In this document: piece by piece, positions 8,031 through 18,300 of the stretch
Layout of the letters: each line of letters starts with the position of its first letter
Numbering within the stretch: position 1 is the stretch's first letter
NCBI RefSeq assembly: GCF_000420625.1
Contig: NZ_ATVH01000013.1
Coordinates: 496,001-560,000, forward strand
Direction: 5' to 3'
Source of the DNA: Fodinicurvata sediminis DSM 21159
Lineage (GTDB): Bacteria > Pseudomonadota > Alphaproteobacteria > Kiloniellales > DSM-21159
DNA: 64,000 nt
Made by a program: the position numbers and the translations under genes
Notes under the pieces: model-generated
Seen by the model: the letters and a program-made list of their open reading frames with translations, nothing else
Databases searched by the model: none
Told to the model about the DNA's origin: nothing

Positions 8031-9026
8031 TCAGTTCGCGAGGAAGGCGTCCAGGATCTTCTTGCCTTCTTCGCCGGCGCTCTCGGCCCATTCGGCAGAC
8101 ATGGTCTCGCCGATTTCAAGCAGTGAGGCGCGCAGTTCCTCATTCGGCTCATAGACCTCGATGCCGTTGTCGGCCAGGGCCTGGGTCTGGGTATCCGTCT
8201 CTTCCATGGACATCTCCCAGCCGCGCGCCTCGGCTTCCTCGGACGCGGCCATCACGGCCTCCTGAACTTCGGAAGGCAGGGCGTCGAAGCGGTCCTGGTT
8301 GACCACCACGATGTTCTTGGGCAGCCAGGCGCGGGTGTCGGCGTAGTAGTTCAGGAAGTCCCAGGCCTTCACGTTCACGCCGGTGGACGGTGAGGTGATC
8401 ATGGCTTCGACGCGGCCTGTTGAGAAAGCTTGAGCCAGGTCCGGAACCTCGACCTGGGTGGGAACGGCGCCGGCCAGCTGGGCCAGGCGCTCGGTGGTGT
8501 TGTTGTAGCTGCGGAAGCTGGTGCCGCTCAGGTCGTCGATGGATTCCAGCTTCTCAGTGGTGTAGATGCCCTGCGGCGGCCAGGCCACGGCAAAGAGCAC
8601 CTTCAGGTTCTGCTGGGCCAGAAGCTCTTCGGTCTTCTCGCGCGAGACTTCCCAAAGCTTGCCAGCCTCTTCATAGCCCGTTGCCAGGAAGGGAACGGCA
8701 TCAATTTGGTAGATCGGATTCTCGTTGGCCAGAAGCGAGAGCAGGAACTCACCCGCGGGGACCTGTCCGCCGCGCACGGCGTTCTTGATTTCGCCATGTT
8801 CGATCAGCGAGCCGTTCGAGTGCACCGTGATGGTCAGTTCGCCATCGGTGGCCTCCTCGACGTCCTCGGCAAACTGGATGATGTTCTGGGTGTGGAAGTT
8901 GCCCTCGGGATAAGGGGTGGGCATGTCCCAGTTCTCGGCGGCGGCAAGGCCGGCCGTCATGGCCAGGCCGACGCCCATGGCGGCGCCGCCGGTAACGAAG
9001 CGGGACAGAATGTTCTTGGTCGTCAT
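8031..9026 (-). CDS. dctP: TRAP transporter substrate-binding protein (DctP)
   Basis: About 331 residues: a signal peptide (TGGAAMGVGLAMTAGLAAA, mature end near AENWDMPTPYPEG) followed by a DctP-type solute-binding fold. The family features are the Phe/Arg-containing substrate region GTSFRSYNNTTERLAQLAGA and SPSTGVNVKAWDFLNYY. The ligand is expected to be an organic acid or zwitterion bound through its carboxylate. Start 9026 (MTTKN) has GGGAG about 10 nt upstream; the alternative ATG at 9035 sits directly on the Shine-Dalgarno. It is the first gene of the operon that ends with aconitase X, so the ligand may be the dehydratase substrate or a precursor of it. Confidence 0.9.
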   Translation of the reverse strand: MTTKNILSRFVTGGAAMGVGLAMTAGLAAAENWDMPTPYPEGNFHTQNIIQFAEDVEEATDGELTITVHSNGSLIEHGEIKNAVRGGQVPAGEFLLSLLANENPIYQIDAVPFLATGYEEAGKLWEVSREKTEELLAQQNLKVLFAVAWPPQGIYTTEKLESIDDLSGTSFRSYNNTTERLAQLAGAVPTQVEVPDLAQAFSTGRVEAMITSPSTGVNVKAWDFLNYYADTRAWLPKNIVVVNQDRFDALPSEVQEAVMAASEEAEARGWEMSMEETDTQTQALADNGIEVYEPNEELRASLLEIGETMSAEWAESAGEEGKKILDAFLAN

Positions 9027-9266
9027 GATTATCATACTCCCTGAAGCCTTGTTTGATGGTTGTGTTTTATTGATGGCACAATTGAAGTTAAAGGCCAAAT
9101 TTAGGCGCGATCATCAGAATTTAACAACAAAGTGTCAAGGAAGGCTGTATCTGTCAGGCATATGACTTGAGCCGGATGGCGGCATGAGAGAGACTTGCCG
9201 ACAGGATGAGGATACTGAAGAACTTCTTAGAGTTGTACAAAGAATCAAGTAAAGAAGGGAAGATTC
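9027..9266. promoter_or_regulatory. Divergent intergenic region between dctP and MBL gene
   Basis: 240 bp, clearly more AT-rich than the flanking genes, placed between two divergent starts and therefore holding both promoters. A perfect TTGTACAA palindrome lies near 9234-9241, about 25 nt before the MBL start, and could be an operator half. I could not fix -35/-10 boxes with confidence. Confidence 0.4.
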
Positions 9267-9956
9267 GTGACGGCAGACTATGAAATCCTGCTGCAGGGTA
9301 ACAACCTGCGCCTGCGTGAAGGATTCTTGGGCCTGGCAAACGTCAGCCTCATACATACCACGGAAGGGCCCATGCTGTTCGACGTGGGCCATTACGTGAA
9401 CCGTCCCGGCCTGTTGACTGCCCTGTCAGCGCGCGACCTGGCACCCGCCGACATTCCCTTCGTGTTCCTGTCGCACCTGCACTTCGACCACAGCCTGAAC
9501 ATCGACCTCTTCCCGCACGCAAAGGTCTTTGTCAGCCAGCGCGAATGGGACTATGCGGCCGCCCCGCACGAGAAGGATCCCTTTATCCCGCAGATGATCC
9601 GCACGCAGCTGGAAGGCTTTGACCTGGTGTTTCTCGAAGACGAGCCCGAGCTGTTTCCGGGCGTGCGTACGCTTGCGGTGCCCGGGCACACGCCGGGCTC
9701 CTATGCCCTGGACCTGGATACGCCCGACAAGGGCCGTGTGGTGATCGCCGGTGATGCCATCAAGTATCCCAAGGAGGTGGTCGGCCGGCGTTGCGACATG
9801 GCCTTCGATACCCTTGAGGCAGGCACCGAATCCATTGAACGCATTCTTGCCATCGCCGATCGTATCGTTCCGGGCCACTTCCCGGAAATGATCCGCCAGT
9901 CCGACGGTACCTTCCTGTGGCAGGATGCGGCGTCCTTCGAACTGCTGGTGCGCTGA
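9267..9956 (+). CDS. Metallo-beta-lactamase-fold hydrolase
   Basis: 229 residues with the dinuclear zinc motif HLHFDH (His-x-His-x-Asp-His). Further metal ligands lie in VPGHTPGSYALDL, in VIAGDAIKYPKEV and in the C-terminal VPGHFPEM. Compact MBL proteins of this layout include N-acyl-homoserine lactonases and other lactone or ester hydrolases; the substrate is not determinable. Translation starts at a GTG (9267) preceded by AAGGGAAG. It is divergent from the TRAP/aconitase X operon and might process a lactone form of the imported solute; that is inference. Confidence 0.85.
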   Translation: MTADYEILLQGNNLRLREGFLGLANVSLIHTTEGPMLFDVGHYVNRPGLLTALSARDLAPADIPFVFLSHLHFDHSLNIDLFPHAKVFVSQREWDYAAAPHEKDPFIPQMIRTQLEGFDLVFLEDEPELFPGVRTLAVPGHTPGSYALDLDTPDKGRVVIAGDAIKYPKEVVGRRCDMAFDTLEAGTESIERILAIADRIVPGHFPEMIRQSDGTFLWQDAASFELLVR

Positions 9957-9966
9957 TGGTGCAGCT

Positions 9967-10797
9967 TCAGCCCTGAAGCTGCCTTTTCAGGAATCCCAGC
10001 GTGCGTTCCCAGGCCTGAGCGGCATCCTCCTCGTCGTAGCGTGCGCCAGTCGGATTGGCGAAGGCATGGTCGGCATCGTACCAGTAGAGCGTCAGATCCT
10101 GCCCGGCCTCGTCCATACGGCTGGCGAAGGTTTCCACCATTTCCGGCGTGATGGATTGGTCCTGCCGGGCAAAGTGGCCGAGCACCGGCCCCTCTAGCTG
10201 TTCCAGCTTATCGACCGGGCGGTCCACGTTGCCGTAGTAGATGACCGTCGCATCCACCGGTCTGGCAATGGAGGCATTGAGCGACCAGGCGCCGCCGAAA
10301 CACCAACCGACGGTGGCCACCTGTCCGGTGCCGTCGTCATGCTGCTTCAACCAGTCGGTCCAGGCGGTCAGGGTTTCAGTGGCCACCTCTGCGTCCACGG
10401 CCTGCATAAGGCTGCGTGCTGTTTCACTGTCACCGGCTTCGGCAGCCTCGCCTCCATAGAGGTCGACGGCCAGGGCCAGATAACCCTGTTCGGCGAATTC
10501 GGCGGCCATGGTCTTGATCTGGTCGTTCAGCCCCCACCATTCGTGAATCAGCAGGACGGCGGGCGCCGGGGTTTCGGCCGGCCGCGCCAGGGAAGCGGTG
10601 ACCTGGTTACCGTTGGACAGGGTCAGGGAGACTTCTTCCAGGCTGTTCGCAGCGGCCCGCGCCAGCTTCGGATCGGCAAGCACATTGGCGAGACCCGTGG
10701 CCAGGGGTGCGGCTGCCAGGCCTTTCAGAACGGTCCGGCGCCCATATCCGGTGCCTTCCGGTCCCCGAGGCGGTGTCACGTAAAGCGGTCCCTTCAT
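9967..10797 (-). CDS. Tat-exported dienelactone hydrolase family protein
   Basis: 276 residues. The N-terminus reads GRRTVLKGLAAAPLATGLA, a twin-arginine signal. The body is a dienelactone hydrolase alpha/beta fold with nucleophile motif GWCFGG (Cys as nucleophile), upstream HEWWGLND, and AVDLYGG. The acid and His are expected within the DQSITPEM and DADHAFANP segments. Cys-type DLH enzymes cleave small lactones or esters, and the signal suggests a periplasmic role. It converges with the MBL gene (10-nt gap). Confidence 0.85.
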   Translation of the reverse strand: MKGPLYVTPPRGPEGTGYGRRTVLKGLAAAPLATGLANVLADPKLARAAANSLEEVSLTLSNGNQVTASLARPAETPAPAVLLIHEWWGLNDQIKTMAAEFAEQGYLALAVDLYGGEAAEAGDSETARSLMQAVDAEVATETLTAWTDWLKQHDDGTGQVATVGWCFGGAWSLNASIARPVDATVIYYGNVDRPVDKLEQLEGPVLGHFARQDQSITPEMVETFASRMDEAGQDLTLYWYDADHAFANPTGARYDEEDAAQAWERTLGFLKRQLQG

Positions 10798-10890
10798 CGC
10801 ACAGCTCCTTTTATGTCAGGAAAGCGAAAACAAGCTCAGCATAGCACGAAACTGTGTGTCCAGGACGCAAAGGGAAGTGTTCCCAACGCA

Positions 10891-10915
10891 AAAGGCCCGC
10901 CGGAGGCGGGCCTTT
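10891..10915 (-). terminator. Rho-independent terminator of rpmB
   Basis: GGCCCGCC (10894-10901) pairs with GGCGGGCC (10905-10912) across a 3-nt loop, extended by AAA/TTT. On the minus strand the stem is followed by TTTTGC. It lies 30-55 nt after the rpmB stop codon and could also act on the opposite strand. Confidence 0.8.
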
Positions 10916-10944
10916 GCATAACGCGTTCCTGCGCGCCGGAAGAT

Positions 10945-11247
10945 TCAGGCAGCAGAGCTTTCCTTGGCGGCTGCTGCGCGGACAATGCGGCGCTTGATCT
11001 TGACGGCTTCGGCGCCGAGCTTGCTGTTGGGCGTGCCCAGCAGATAGGCATCGAGCCCGCCCTTGTGCTCGATCGTGCGGATGGAAGAGGTCGCCAGACG
11101 CAGGGGCACCATGCTCGCCAGCGCATCGCTGTAGAGTGAGGTTTCCTGCAGGTTCGGCATGAAGCGACGCCGTGTCTTGTTGTTGGCGTGGCTTACATTG
11201 TTGCCGCTCTGGACACCCTTGCCGGTGAAGGCGCAACGTCGTGCCAT
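10945..11247 (-). CDS. rpmB: 50S ribosomal protein L28
   Basis: 100 residues, matching alphaproteobacterial L28 in length and sequence: [20 protein letters not shown] at the N-terminus, [13 protein letters not shown], and the basic [15 protein letters not shown] tail. It is a component of the large ribosomal subunit. It is monocistronic here, followed by a strong hairpin terminator. Confidence 0.97.
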   Translation of the reverse strand: MARRCAFTGKGVQSGNNVSHANNKTRRRFMPNLQETSLYSDALASMVPLRLATSSIRTIEHKGGLDAYLLGTPNSKLGAEAVKIKRRIVRAAAAKESSAA

Positions 11248-11384
11248 GATCTCGGTTCCGTTTCGAAGTGATCGGTTGAAAAGACTTGCGCCGGAGAGAA
11301 ACCTCTCCGGGCGCGCAGCTGCCTTCTACGCAAGCCGGCGCGCGGCGTCAAGCCCCGCGCTGGCCCTGCGGCAGAGAATCGGAA

Positions 11385-11705
11385 TCAGATATGTTCCTCG
11401 ATCCACGACTGCAGCTGGTTCTTGGGCAGGGCGCCGACCTTGGTGGCACTGACCGCTCCGTCCTTGAAAAGCATCAGTGTCGGGATGCCGCGCACGCCGT
11501 ACTTGGCCGGTGTTGCGGGATTCTCGTCGATGTTCAGCTTGGCGACGGTGATCTTGCCGTCCAGCGCCTGTGCAATCTCCTCAAGTGCTGGAGAAATCAT
11601 CTTGCAGGGGCCGCACCATTCGGCCCAGAAATCGACGACGACCGGGCGGTCCGCCTTAAGGACATCCTCGTCGAAACTGCTGTCCGTGACCTGTGTGGTA
11701 GACAT
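11385..11705 (-). CDS. trxA: Thioredoxin
   Basis: 106 residues with the redox motif WCGPC inside [17 protein letters not shown] and the cis-proline region [13 protein letters not shown]. It is a cytoplasmic dithiol-disulfide reductant for ribonucleotide reductase, PAPS reductase and others. Start 11705 is preferred because GAGGT lies 6 nt upstream of it; the ATG at 11711 abuts that Shine-Dalgarno. It lies 78 nt downstream of addA. Confidence 0.96.
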   Translation of the reverse strand: MSTTQVTDSSFDEDVLKADRPVVVDFWAEWCGPCKMISPALEEIAQALDGKITVAKLNIDENPATPAKYGVRGIPTLMLFKDGAVSATKVGALPKNQLQSWIEEHI

Positions 11706-11783
11706 GAGCATACCTCGTTTTCTGGTGGTCCGGGATTCGCCCGGCTGACTTGGCGGAAGTATTGGCGCCTGTGAGCGGAAGCG

Positions 11784-14700
11784 TCAAGGCGCATGACCCG
11801 ACAGCGATTCGGCCGGCAGTTCCATCAGGTTCGGGCCGTCTGTCCAGAGCAGCGCACAGCGTATCCTGCGGTCGGGATAGACTTCCGACAGCACTTGGGC
11901 ATAGGCGGCCATCTGCCGCAGGTAGGCCGTTGGCACCTGGTCCGGGGTAAGCGGCGGCGGCCGGTTGGTCTTGTAGTCCAGGACCAGGATCTCTTCCGTC
12001 AGAACGGCCATGCGGTCGATCTGGCCACTGATAACCCTGGTGTGACCGGCGCTTTCGAGCAGGCCGGTGATGGGCACCTCGGCGCGGCTGTTCGGGCCGA
12101 AGAAATCGGCAAATCCGGGATTGTCCAGGACCGCCAGGGTTTCCTCCAGGATCGCCCGGCGCTCCGTTTCCTCCAACCCGAAGGCGCTTTGTCCCAGGAA
12201 ACTCAGGCCAGCCGGCTCACGCTCGGCCGGGGCAAGCTCGGGCAGGTGCTCCAGAAGACTGTGGACCAGGCGCCCGTGCCGGAAGATGCGCCCAGGACTG
12301 CCCTGCAGAGGCGAGCGGGGCGCAGGGTCATCCTGCGCCGGACGCGAAGGCGTCAGGGGCCGTGGCGGTTCGGCCTCGACAGGCGGCGGGCGCAACATCC
12401 ACTCGGGCAACTCCGCCGAGGGCCGTTCGCGACCTGGGCTATCCTGGGTCTGGTCGGGAGGCGCCGTGCCGGGGGTGTCGAGGCGCCAACCCGAGCCGCT
12501 CCAGCCATTGTCGATCTCCGTGCTGAAATCGAAGGTGACCGCCTTGGCGCCGGCGGCTTGCATGGCGGGTTCGACCAGTTTGTACCAGCAGGTTTCGGGT
12601 GTCGTTCGCTGTGTTTCCCAGCCGCAGATATAAAGGCGGTCCTCGGCCCGGGTCAGGGCCACATAGAGCAGGCGCCGGTGTTCCTCCTCTGCCTGCTGTT
12701 CGGCCGTTTCCAGGGCCGTGCGGCAGTGTGCATCGGCCATGGACTTGCGCGGCAGCCAGACCGGAAGGCTGGGGCCTTGCGGTTGGTCCAGCCACAGCAG
12801 GTTGGGGTTTGGCTTGGTGTACTGCATGGTGTCGGGCAGGATCACGATGGGGGCCTGCAGGCCCTTCGCGCCATGCACCGTCATGATGCGCACGGCGCCG
12901 CCGTTGCTTTCCAAGTCGCGCTTGATCTCGCGCTCGCCCGACTCCATCCAGTGCAGGAAGCCTTGGAGCGAGGGCGTGTATTCACTTTCATAGGCCAGCG
13001 CCAGAGACAGGAATTCCTCCAGCGGGTCCGCTGCATCGGGCCCAAGGCGGGCCAGCAGGCGCTGCCGTCCGCCACGGGCCAGCAAGTCGGCATAGAATTC
13101 GTAAGGCGGGCGATAGTCCGCTTCCGCCAGGAGCTGTTCCAATGTGTCCCGGGCGGCTTGCAGTTCGGCATCTTCCTTGGCGACGCGACGCAGCTGGCGC
13201 CACAGGCTGCCCTGCCCAGGGCGATTCCAGGCCAGCTGGAAGAGCTGCTCTTCGCTGAGACCGATCAGGGGGCTGCGCAGCACCACGGCCAGGTTCAGGT
13301 CATCCTCGGGCAGCAGCAGGAACTGGCCCAGGGCCATCAGATCCATGACCGCCATCTGGTCGGTCAGGACCATGCGATCGACGCCGGCCACTGGCACGTT
13401 GCGGGCCTTCAGTTCGCGCACGAGCTCGTTCACGAAGGCGTTGCGCCGTCGGACCAGCACCAGGATATCTCCCGGTGCCACGGGCCGTGCGCGGGCCTCC
13501 AGCCAGGCCTCGTCGCCCTCCCTGACCGAGCCGGCCGGTGCTGTCCAGCGCTGGATGCGGCTTGCCAGCAGGCTGGCCAGACGGGCGCGGGGCTGGTCGT
13601 CTTCCTGACGATTCAAGGGCAGATCCCAAGGCGAATCGCTTTCCTGTTCGCGCGGGCTGACCGCCGGCCAGAGCTCGACGCGTCCCGCCTGGCCCACGCG
13701 CACGGCATCGTGTGGCAGCCAGCCGCGTCCGAAGGTGACGCCGGCGTGCATGCTTTCGCTTTCGAAAACGGCATCCACCAGATCCAGTACCGCCTGGCAG
13801 GAGCGAAAGGAGTGGATCAGGTCCACCGAGGCCCAGTGCTTCCGGGCGGCGCGGGCGCGTTCTGCGAAATAGGCCTGCATGCGGGCAAAGGCCGCCGGTT
13901 CGGCACGCTGGAAGGAATAGATCGACTGCTTGGCGTCCCCCACGGCGAAGACCGTGCGGTTGTCCAGGCCGGCCGCCGTTTCATGGCCGCTGTCGCCGGC
14001 AAAGAAGTCGGCGGTGATCAGGCGCACGATTTCCCATTGCTCGGGGTTGGTGTCCTGAGCCTCGTCGACCAGGAAGTGGTCGATGCCGCCGTCCAGCTTG
14101 TAGAGCACCCAGGGCGAAATGCCGGGACGGGACAGCAGGTCACGGCTTTTCAGGATCAGGTCCTCGTAATCCATCAGGCCGCGCAGGGCCTTCTCGCGCT
14201 CGTAGGTATCCAGGATGCGCAGGCCCAGCTGCAGCAGGGCCGAAGTGGATTCGGCCACGCGCAGGGCGCGTATGGACTCCTGCAAGGCCTCCACGCGATG
14301 GGCCTCGCTTTCCAAGCTGCCTGCCGCTGTCGGCAGGATGGCCAGGGTCTCCTTGTGGGCCAGTTTTTCGCGCAGTGTCCCTGTCGTCGTGAAGAAGACG
14401 CCCAGATAGGTTTCCCAGTCGCGGGCGCGCGACTCGGGAGGTTGTGCCAGCCAGGAGGCGAGGACTTCGCCGCGTTTGGCGTCGCTCTTGCTGCCGGCCA
14501 TCAAGGCATTGGCCACCTGGCGCAACTCGTTGGCGGCGAAGGCTTCGTCGCGGCAGGCCGATTCCAGGAAATCCTTGGATGCCCCCTGCCCCTCAACCTC
14601 GAGCGCACGGGCCACGGCTGCCAGCAGGGCCTCTTCCGAGCCCAGATCCGCCAGCAGGCGCGCCAGGCGGTCACGCTCGCGGATCAGGTTGTTCACCAGG

Positions 14701-15320
14701 CCCTGGAAGTCCTCTTCGCCCACCAGGGCCGTGATCTGGTCGATTGCGTCCGACAGCGCGTCTTCGCCAGGCTGTCCCAGGGCCGCCAGGACCGCCTCGC
14801 GTGCCGCGTTCAGCAGGTCGTGCTGCCCGCGTTCCTCGACCAGCCGGAAGTGCGGCGCAATCCCGGCCTCCAGCGGGAAGCGCCCCAGCAGGGCCTGGCA
14901 GAAGCCGTGAATGGTCTGGATCTTGATGCCGCCGGGGGCATCCAGGACGGCCGCGAAGAGTTGACGCGCACGCAGAAGCAGGTCGGGCGCCGGCCGGTCG
15001 TGCCCCAGCGCATGCAGCGCTTCTTCCAGCTTGTCCGGCGTGGCGGTGGCCCAGTCCTTCAGCGTCCGGGCCAGGCGGATGCGCATCTCGGCGGCGGCTG
15101 CCTTGGTGAAGGTCAGGCAGACGATGCGGTTGGGTGGTGTCCCATCCAGCAGCAGGTTCAGCACCCGGTCGGTCAGCACCTTGGTCTTGCCGGTCCCGGC
15201 CGAGGCGGTCACCCAGGCGGAACTGCGCGGATTGGCCGCCTGACGCTGGCGTTGCGAGGCGCCTTGCGCGCGCTGCTGGCGGTCCTCTGCAACGGCATTG
15301 CTTGTGGTTCCACTGCTCAT
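11784..15320 (-). CDS. addA: Double-strand break repair helicase-nuclease subunit AddA
   Basis: About 1178 residues. The N-terminal UvrD-type helicase has Walker A ASAGTGKT, Walker B DEAQDTNPEQW, motif III-like FAVGDAKQSIYSFQ, and motifs V/VI near TVHGAKGLQAPIV and LYVALTRAEDRLY. The C-terminal RecB-type nuclease shows HSLLEHLPEL and the catalytic LDYKTNRP. With AddB it resects double-strand ends to load RecA. Start 15320 (MSSGTT) lies 13 nt after addB; the upstream in-frame extension lies inside addB. The opposite strand is open for over a kilobase but is a coding shadow. Confidence 0.95.
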   Translation of the reverse strand: MSSGTTSNAVAEDRQQRAQGASQRQRQAANPRSSAWVTASAGTGKTKVLTDRVLNLLLDGTPPNRIVCLTFTKAAAAEMRIRLARTLKDWATATPDKLEEALHALGHDRPAPDLLLRARQLFAAVLDAPGGIKIQTIHGFCQALLGRFPLEAGIAPHFRLVEERGQHDLLNAAREAVLAALGQPGEDALSDAIDQITALVGEEDFQGLVNNLIRERDRLARLLADLGSEEALLAAVARALEVEGQGASKDFLESACRDEAFAANELRQVANALMAGSKSDAKRGEVLASWLAQPPESRARDWETYLGVFFTTTGTLREKLAHKETLAILPTAAGSLESEAHRVEALQESIRALRVAESTSALLQLGLRILDTYEREKALRGLMDYEDLILKSRDLLSRPGISPWVLYKLDGGIDHFLVDEAQDTNPEQWEIVRLITADFFAGDSGHETAAGLDNRTVFAVGDAKQSIYSFQRAEPAAFARMQAYFAERARAARKHWASVDLIHSFRSCQAVLDLVDAVFESESMHAGVTFGRGWLPHDAVRVGQAGRVELWPAVSPREQESDSPWDLPLNRQEDDQPRARLASLLASRIQRWTAPAGSVREGDEAWLEARARPVAPGDILVLVRRRNAFVNELVRELKARNVPVAGVDRMVLTDQMAVMDLMALGQFLLLPEDDLNLAVVLRSPLIGLSEEQLFQLAWNRPGQGSLWRQLRRVAKEDAELQAARDTLEQLLAEADYRPPYEFYADLLARGGRQRLLARLGPDAADPLEEFLSLALAYESEYTPSLQGFLHWMESGEREIKRDLESNGGAVRIMTVHGAKGLQAPIVILPDTMQYTKPNPNLLWLDQPQGPSLPVWLPRKSMADAHCRTALETAEQQAEEEHRRLLYVALTRAEDRLYICGWETQRTTPETCWYKLVEPAMQAAGAKAVTFDFSTEIDNGWSGSGWRLDTPGTAPPDQTQDSPGRERPSAELPEWMLRPPPVEAEPPRPLTPSRPAQDDPAPRSPLQGSPGRIFRHGRLVHSLLEHLPELAPAEREPAGLSFLGQSAFGLEETERRAILEETLAVLDNPGFADFFGPNSRAEVPITGLLESAGHTRVISGQIDRMAVLTEEILVLDYKTNRPPPLTPDQVPTAYLRQMAAYAQVLSEVYPDRRIRCALLWTDGPNLMELPAESLSGHAP

Positions 15321-15333
15321 GTGCACCCGCCTT

Positions 15334-18300
15334 TCATGTCCCCTCGCTGCTGCTGGCCCATTCCTTGAGGCGCGCAAGATGGCTGTAGTCATTGTAGCGC
15401 AGCGCGAAGGAAGGGCGCGGCCGGGCATGATAGGCCGTCTCGGGGTTCTGAAAGGCCGCGACCAGACGCTCCAACCCCTCCAGGGCGGAGCGAGCCACGT
15501 CCGCCAGTGTTTCGTCCTTGGGGGAGCCGACCTCCAGCTCCGCACCGGCCGCCTCGGCGCCGCTCAGCCGCCAGAAGACCAGGGCCTCCACAGGCCCGGC
15601 GGGAACGCCCTGGAAGCCGCCAGCCTGGGCTATGGCCGCCTCCAGGGGAAGCTGGGGCGCGATACCTGTATGGACGGCCTTCTTCGATGGCAGGCCGCCG
15701 GTCTTGTAGTCCAGCAGTGCCAGGCTGCCGTCCGGTGCGCGTTCGATGCGATCGGCCTTGGCGGTCAGCCGGAATCCGCCCGGCAGATCAAGGCTGCCGC
15801 TGACCTCTGCCAGAATCTCTCCCTGTCCCAGTTCGGCGCGGCGTCTGGCCTCGGCTTCGGCCACCCATTGGGCGATGCGGCGGAAGCGTGGCATCCAGAA
15901 AGCGTAGAGTCCGGGCCAGGCCCGGAAGTGTTCGAATTCCTCCGCGCCGATCGCCAGCAGTTCGCCCACGGGATCCTGCGGCAGGTCCTGCGGCCACCTG
16001 CGGACAAAGCGCTCAAGGATGCGGTGGATCAGCGTGCCGCGCTCGGCCAGCGAGGGATCGGCGTCCAGCGGGTCCAGGGGCTTCAGGCGCAGGATCTCGC
16101 GCGCGTAAAGCGCATAGGGATCGCGCAGCCAGGTTTCCACCCGGGTGACCGAAAGGCGGTCTGGACGGGCATCAAGCGGCGGCCGGGGCGCAGGCGGGTC
16201 ACAGGCGTGCACCTCCGCCGGCCGGTCGACCTCCGCCACCCAGTGTTGCAGGCGTGCAGAGATATCGGCAATGGCCTGGGGCCGGCCCAGGCTTTCCAGG
16301 CAGGCCTCGAGCCGCAACAGCCAGCGCGACGGAACAGTGGGCGAGCCCTCGACACGGGTGGAGCGAGACAGCACCACTTCGGGGGCACAGAAGGCCTGCG
16401 CGAAGTCGTGGGCCGACAGGCCAATGCGCCGCTCCAGAGGGGGCAGGCCGAACGTGCGGCGCATGGGGCGGCTGAGCCAGGGTCCGGGTTCGCTCTCCGC
16501 CGGCCAGGTGCCCTCGTTGAGGCTGCCGAGGATCAGCAGGTCGCGGTGCAGCAGACGGGCTTCCAGCGGGCCCAGAATGGACAGGCGCGGATGTCGCCCG
16601 AATCGGGGCCGTACCACCCGGCCGCGCAACAGGCTGTCCAGCAGGGCGGGATAATCGCCCGGTCCGAAGTCCGGCGCACGCTCCACCGCCTGGCGCAATT
16701 CGGCAACGAAGTCGGCCGCCGCCTCACCCGCTTCGCCGGCCCAGAGCTGCTGGTCCTCTTCCGGTGCGGGTCCGGTGGCCAGGTATTCGGCGAAATGCAG
16801 ATGCGCTTCGAGGACGCCAGCCAGGTCGCCGCCCCCGCGCCGCGCCTCCTGGCAGGGGCGATAGGCAGCCGACAGGCTGTCCAGCCATTCTGCCAGGGCG
16901 GTGCGTTCGCCGGCTTCCAGCTCGCTTTCGTCCAGGGCGGCCTGGAGCCCCTGGAAGCCGGGAGCGGGTCGCGGACCGCGCAGAACCGCACGTTCCAGAC
17001 GGCGCAGTGTCTCACGGAAATGACCGGGGGGCTGCCCGCCCCGGGCCAGGGGATGCTTCAGGGCAGACAGCAGCGCCAGCGGGGCGCAGTCCTCCTCGAT
17101 CAGCGCCGCCGTCAGCCGCAGGAACTGTCCCGGGGGCGTCAGTGCCAGGGGCTGGCCGGCCGAATCGTCGATGTCGATGTCCCAGCGCCGCAGTTCGGCC
17201 GCCACGCGCCGTGCCAGGTTTCGGTCGGGGGTGACCAGGGCCGCGGTCTTTTCCGGTGTTTCCAGGGCCTCGCGCAGCAGCAGCGCGATGGCCAGGGCCT
17301 CTTCCCCCGGACTGCTGCAGGACAGGCGCTTTACATCGGCAAGGGCCGTGGCGGGGTCGGGTGCCGCCGGCTGGGTTCCGTCAGCTGCATGGCCAGCCTG
17401 CCACAGCTGGGTCGTTTCGGCGGGCAGCAGGGCCTGGGCCACCAGCCGGCGGCGTTGCCGTGCCGCCTGTGGTGCATCCCGGCCGGTCCAGGGGGCAACT
17501 TCGCTGCGCTCGATCCCAAGATTCTCCAGAAGCTGTGCCAGGCCATATTGCGGATGGGTGGGATCCTGGCCGATCCAGGACCAGACCGTGTCACTGCAAT
17601 CCTCGTCCAGACCGGGCAGGATGACCTGCCCCTGCGGCAGGGCGGTTATGGCTTTCAGCAGCTCGGCCGTGGAGGGGATCGAGCCGGTGGAGCCGGCGGC
17701 AATCACGGGGTCCTGCGGCGGCCGATCCTTCCAGAGGGCGATGCGCCGTTCATGCAGGCGTCGACGACGTTCGGCCGGCCCGATGCAGCCCTCGTCTGCC
17801 TCGATCTGCGGCCAGTGCTCGGTGACCAGCCGCAGGAAATCCAGGGTTTCCTCCCAATGGGCGGCCAGTTCCTGATCCACCAGACCATCCAGGCCAGAGA
17901 AGTCCAGGCCCTCTGTCTGGACCTGATCGAAGAAGCGCGCCAGCTCACCGGCCAGTTCAATGGCGCCTACGTCCTGTGGGGCGGTTCCGGAGGCTGCGGT
18001 CGTGCCCATCTTCCGCCACCGCCAGGCCTGGACCAGGCGGGCCAGCATCAACTGGCGCGTCAGTCCGGGCAGGGCCGGTGGCAGGTCGAAGGCGCCCTCG
18101 TCCGCGGAGTCTCCCTCTTCGGCCAACAGGATTTCCTCGGGATCCAGGTCTCCCAGCGGCATCATGCGCGGCAGCAGCAGGGCGCGGCCGCCGGAGTGAC
18201 GCAGGAAAGCCTCCTGCAGGCTGCGCACGGCGCGGCGTGTGGGCAGCAGCAGTGTGACTCGCGAAAGGGTCAGGGGTTCGTCAAAACGCTTCAGCAGGCC

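Noticed and set aside
11793-15368. A 1191-codon open frame on the plus strand opposite addA
   Set aside because: It is antisense to a well-supported AddA and reflects the scarcity of stop codons in high-GC third positions; no domain is recognisable.
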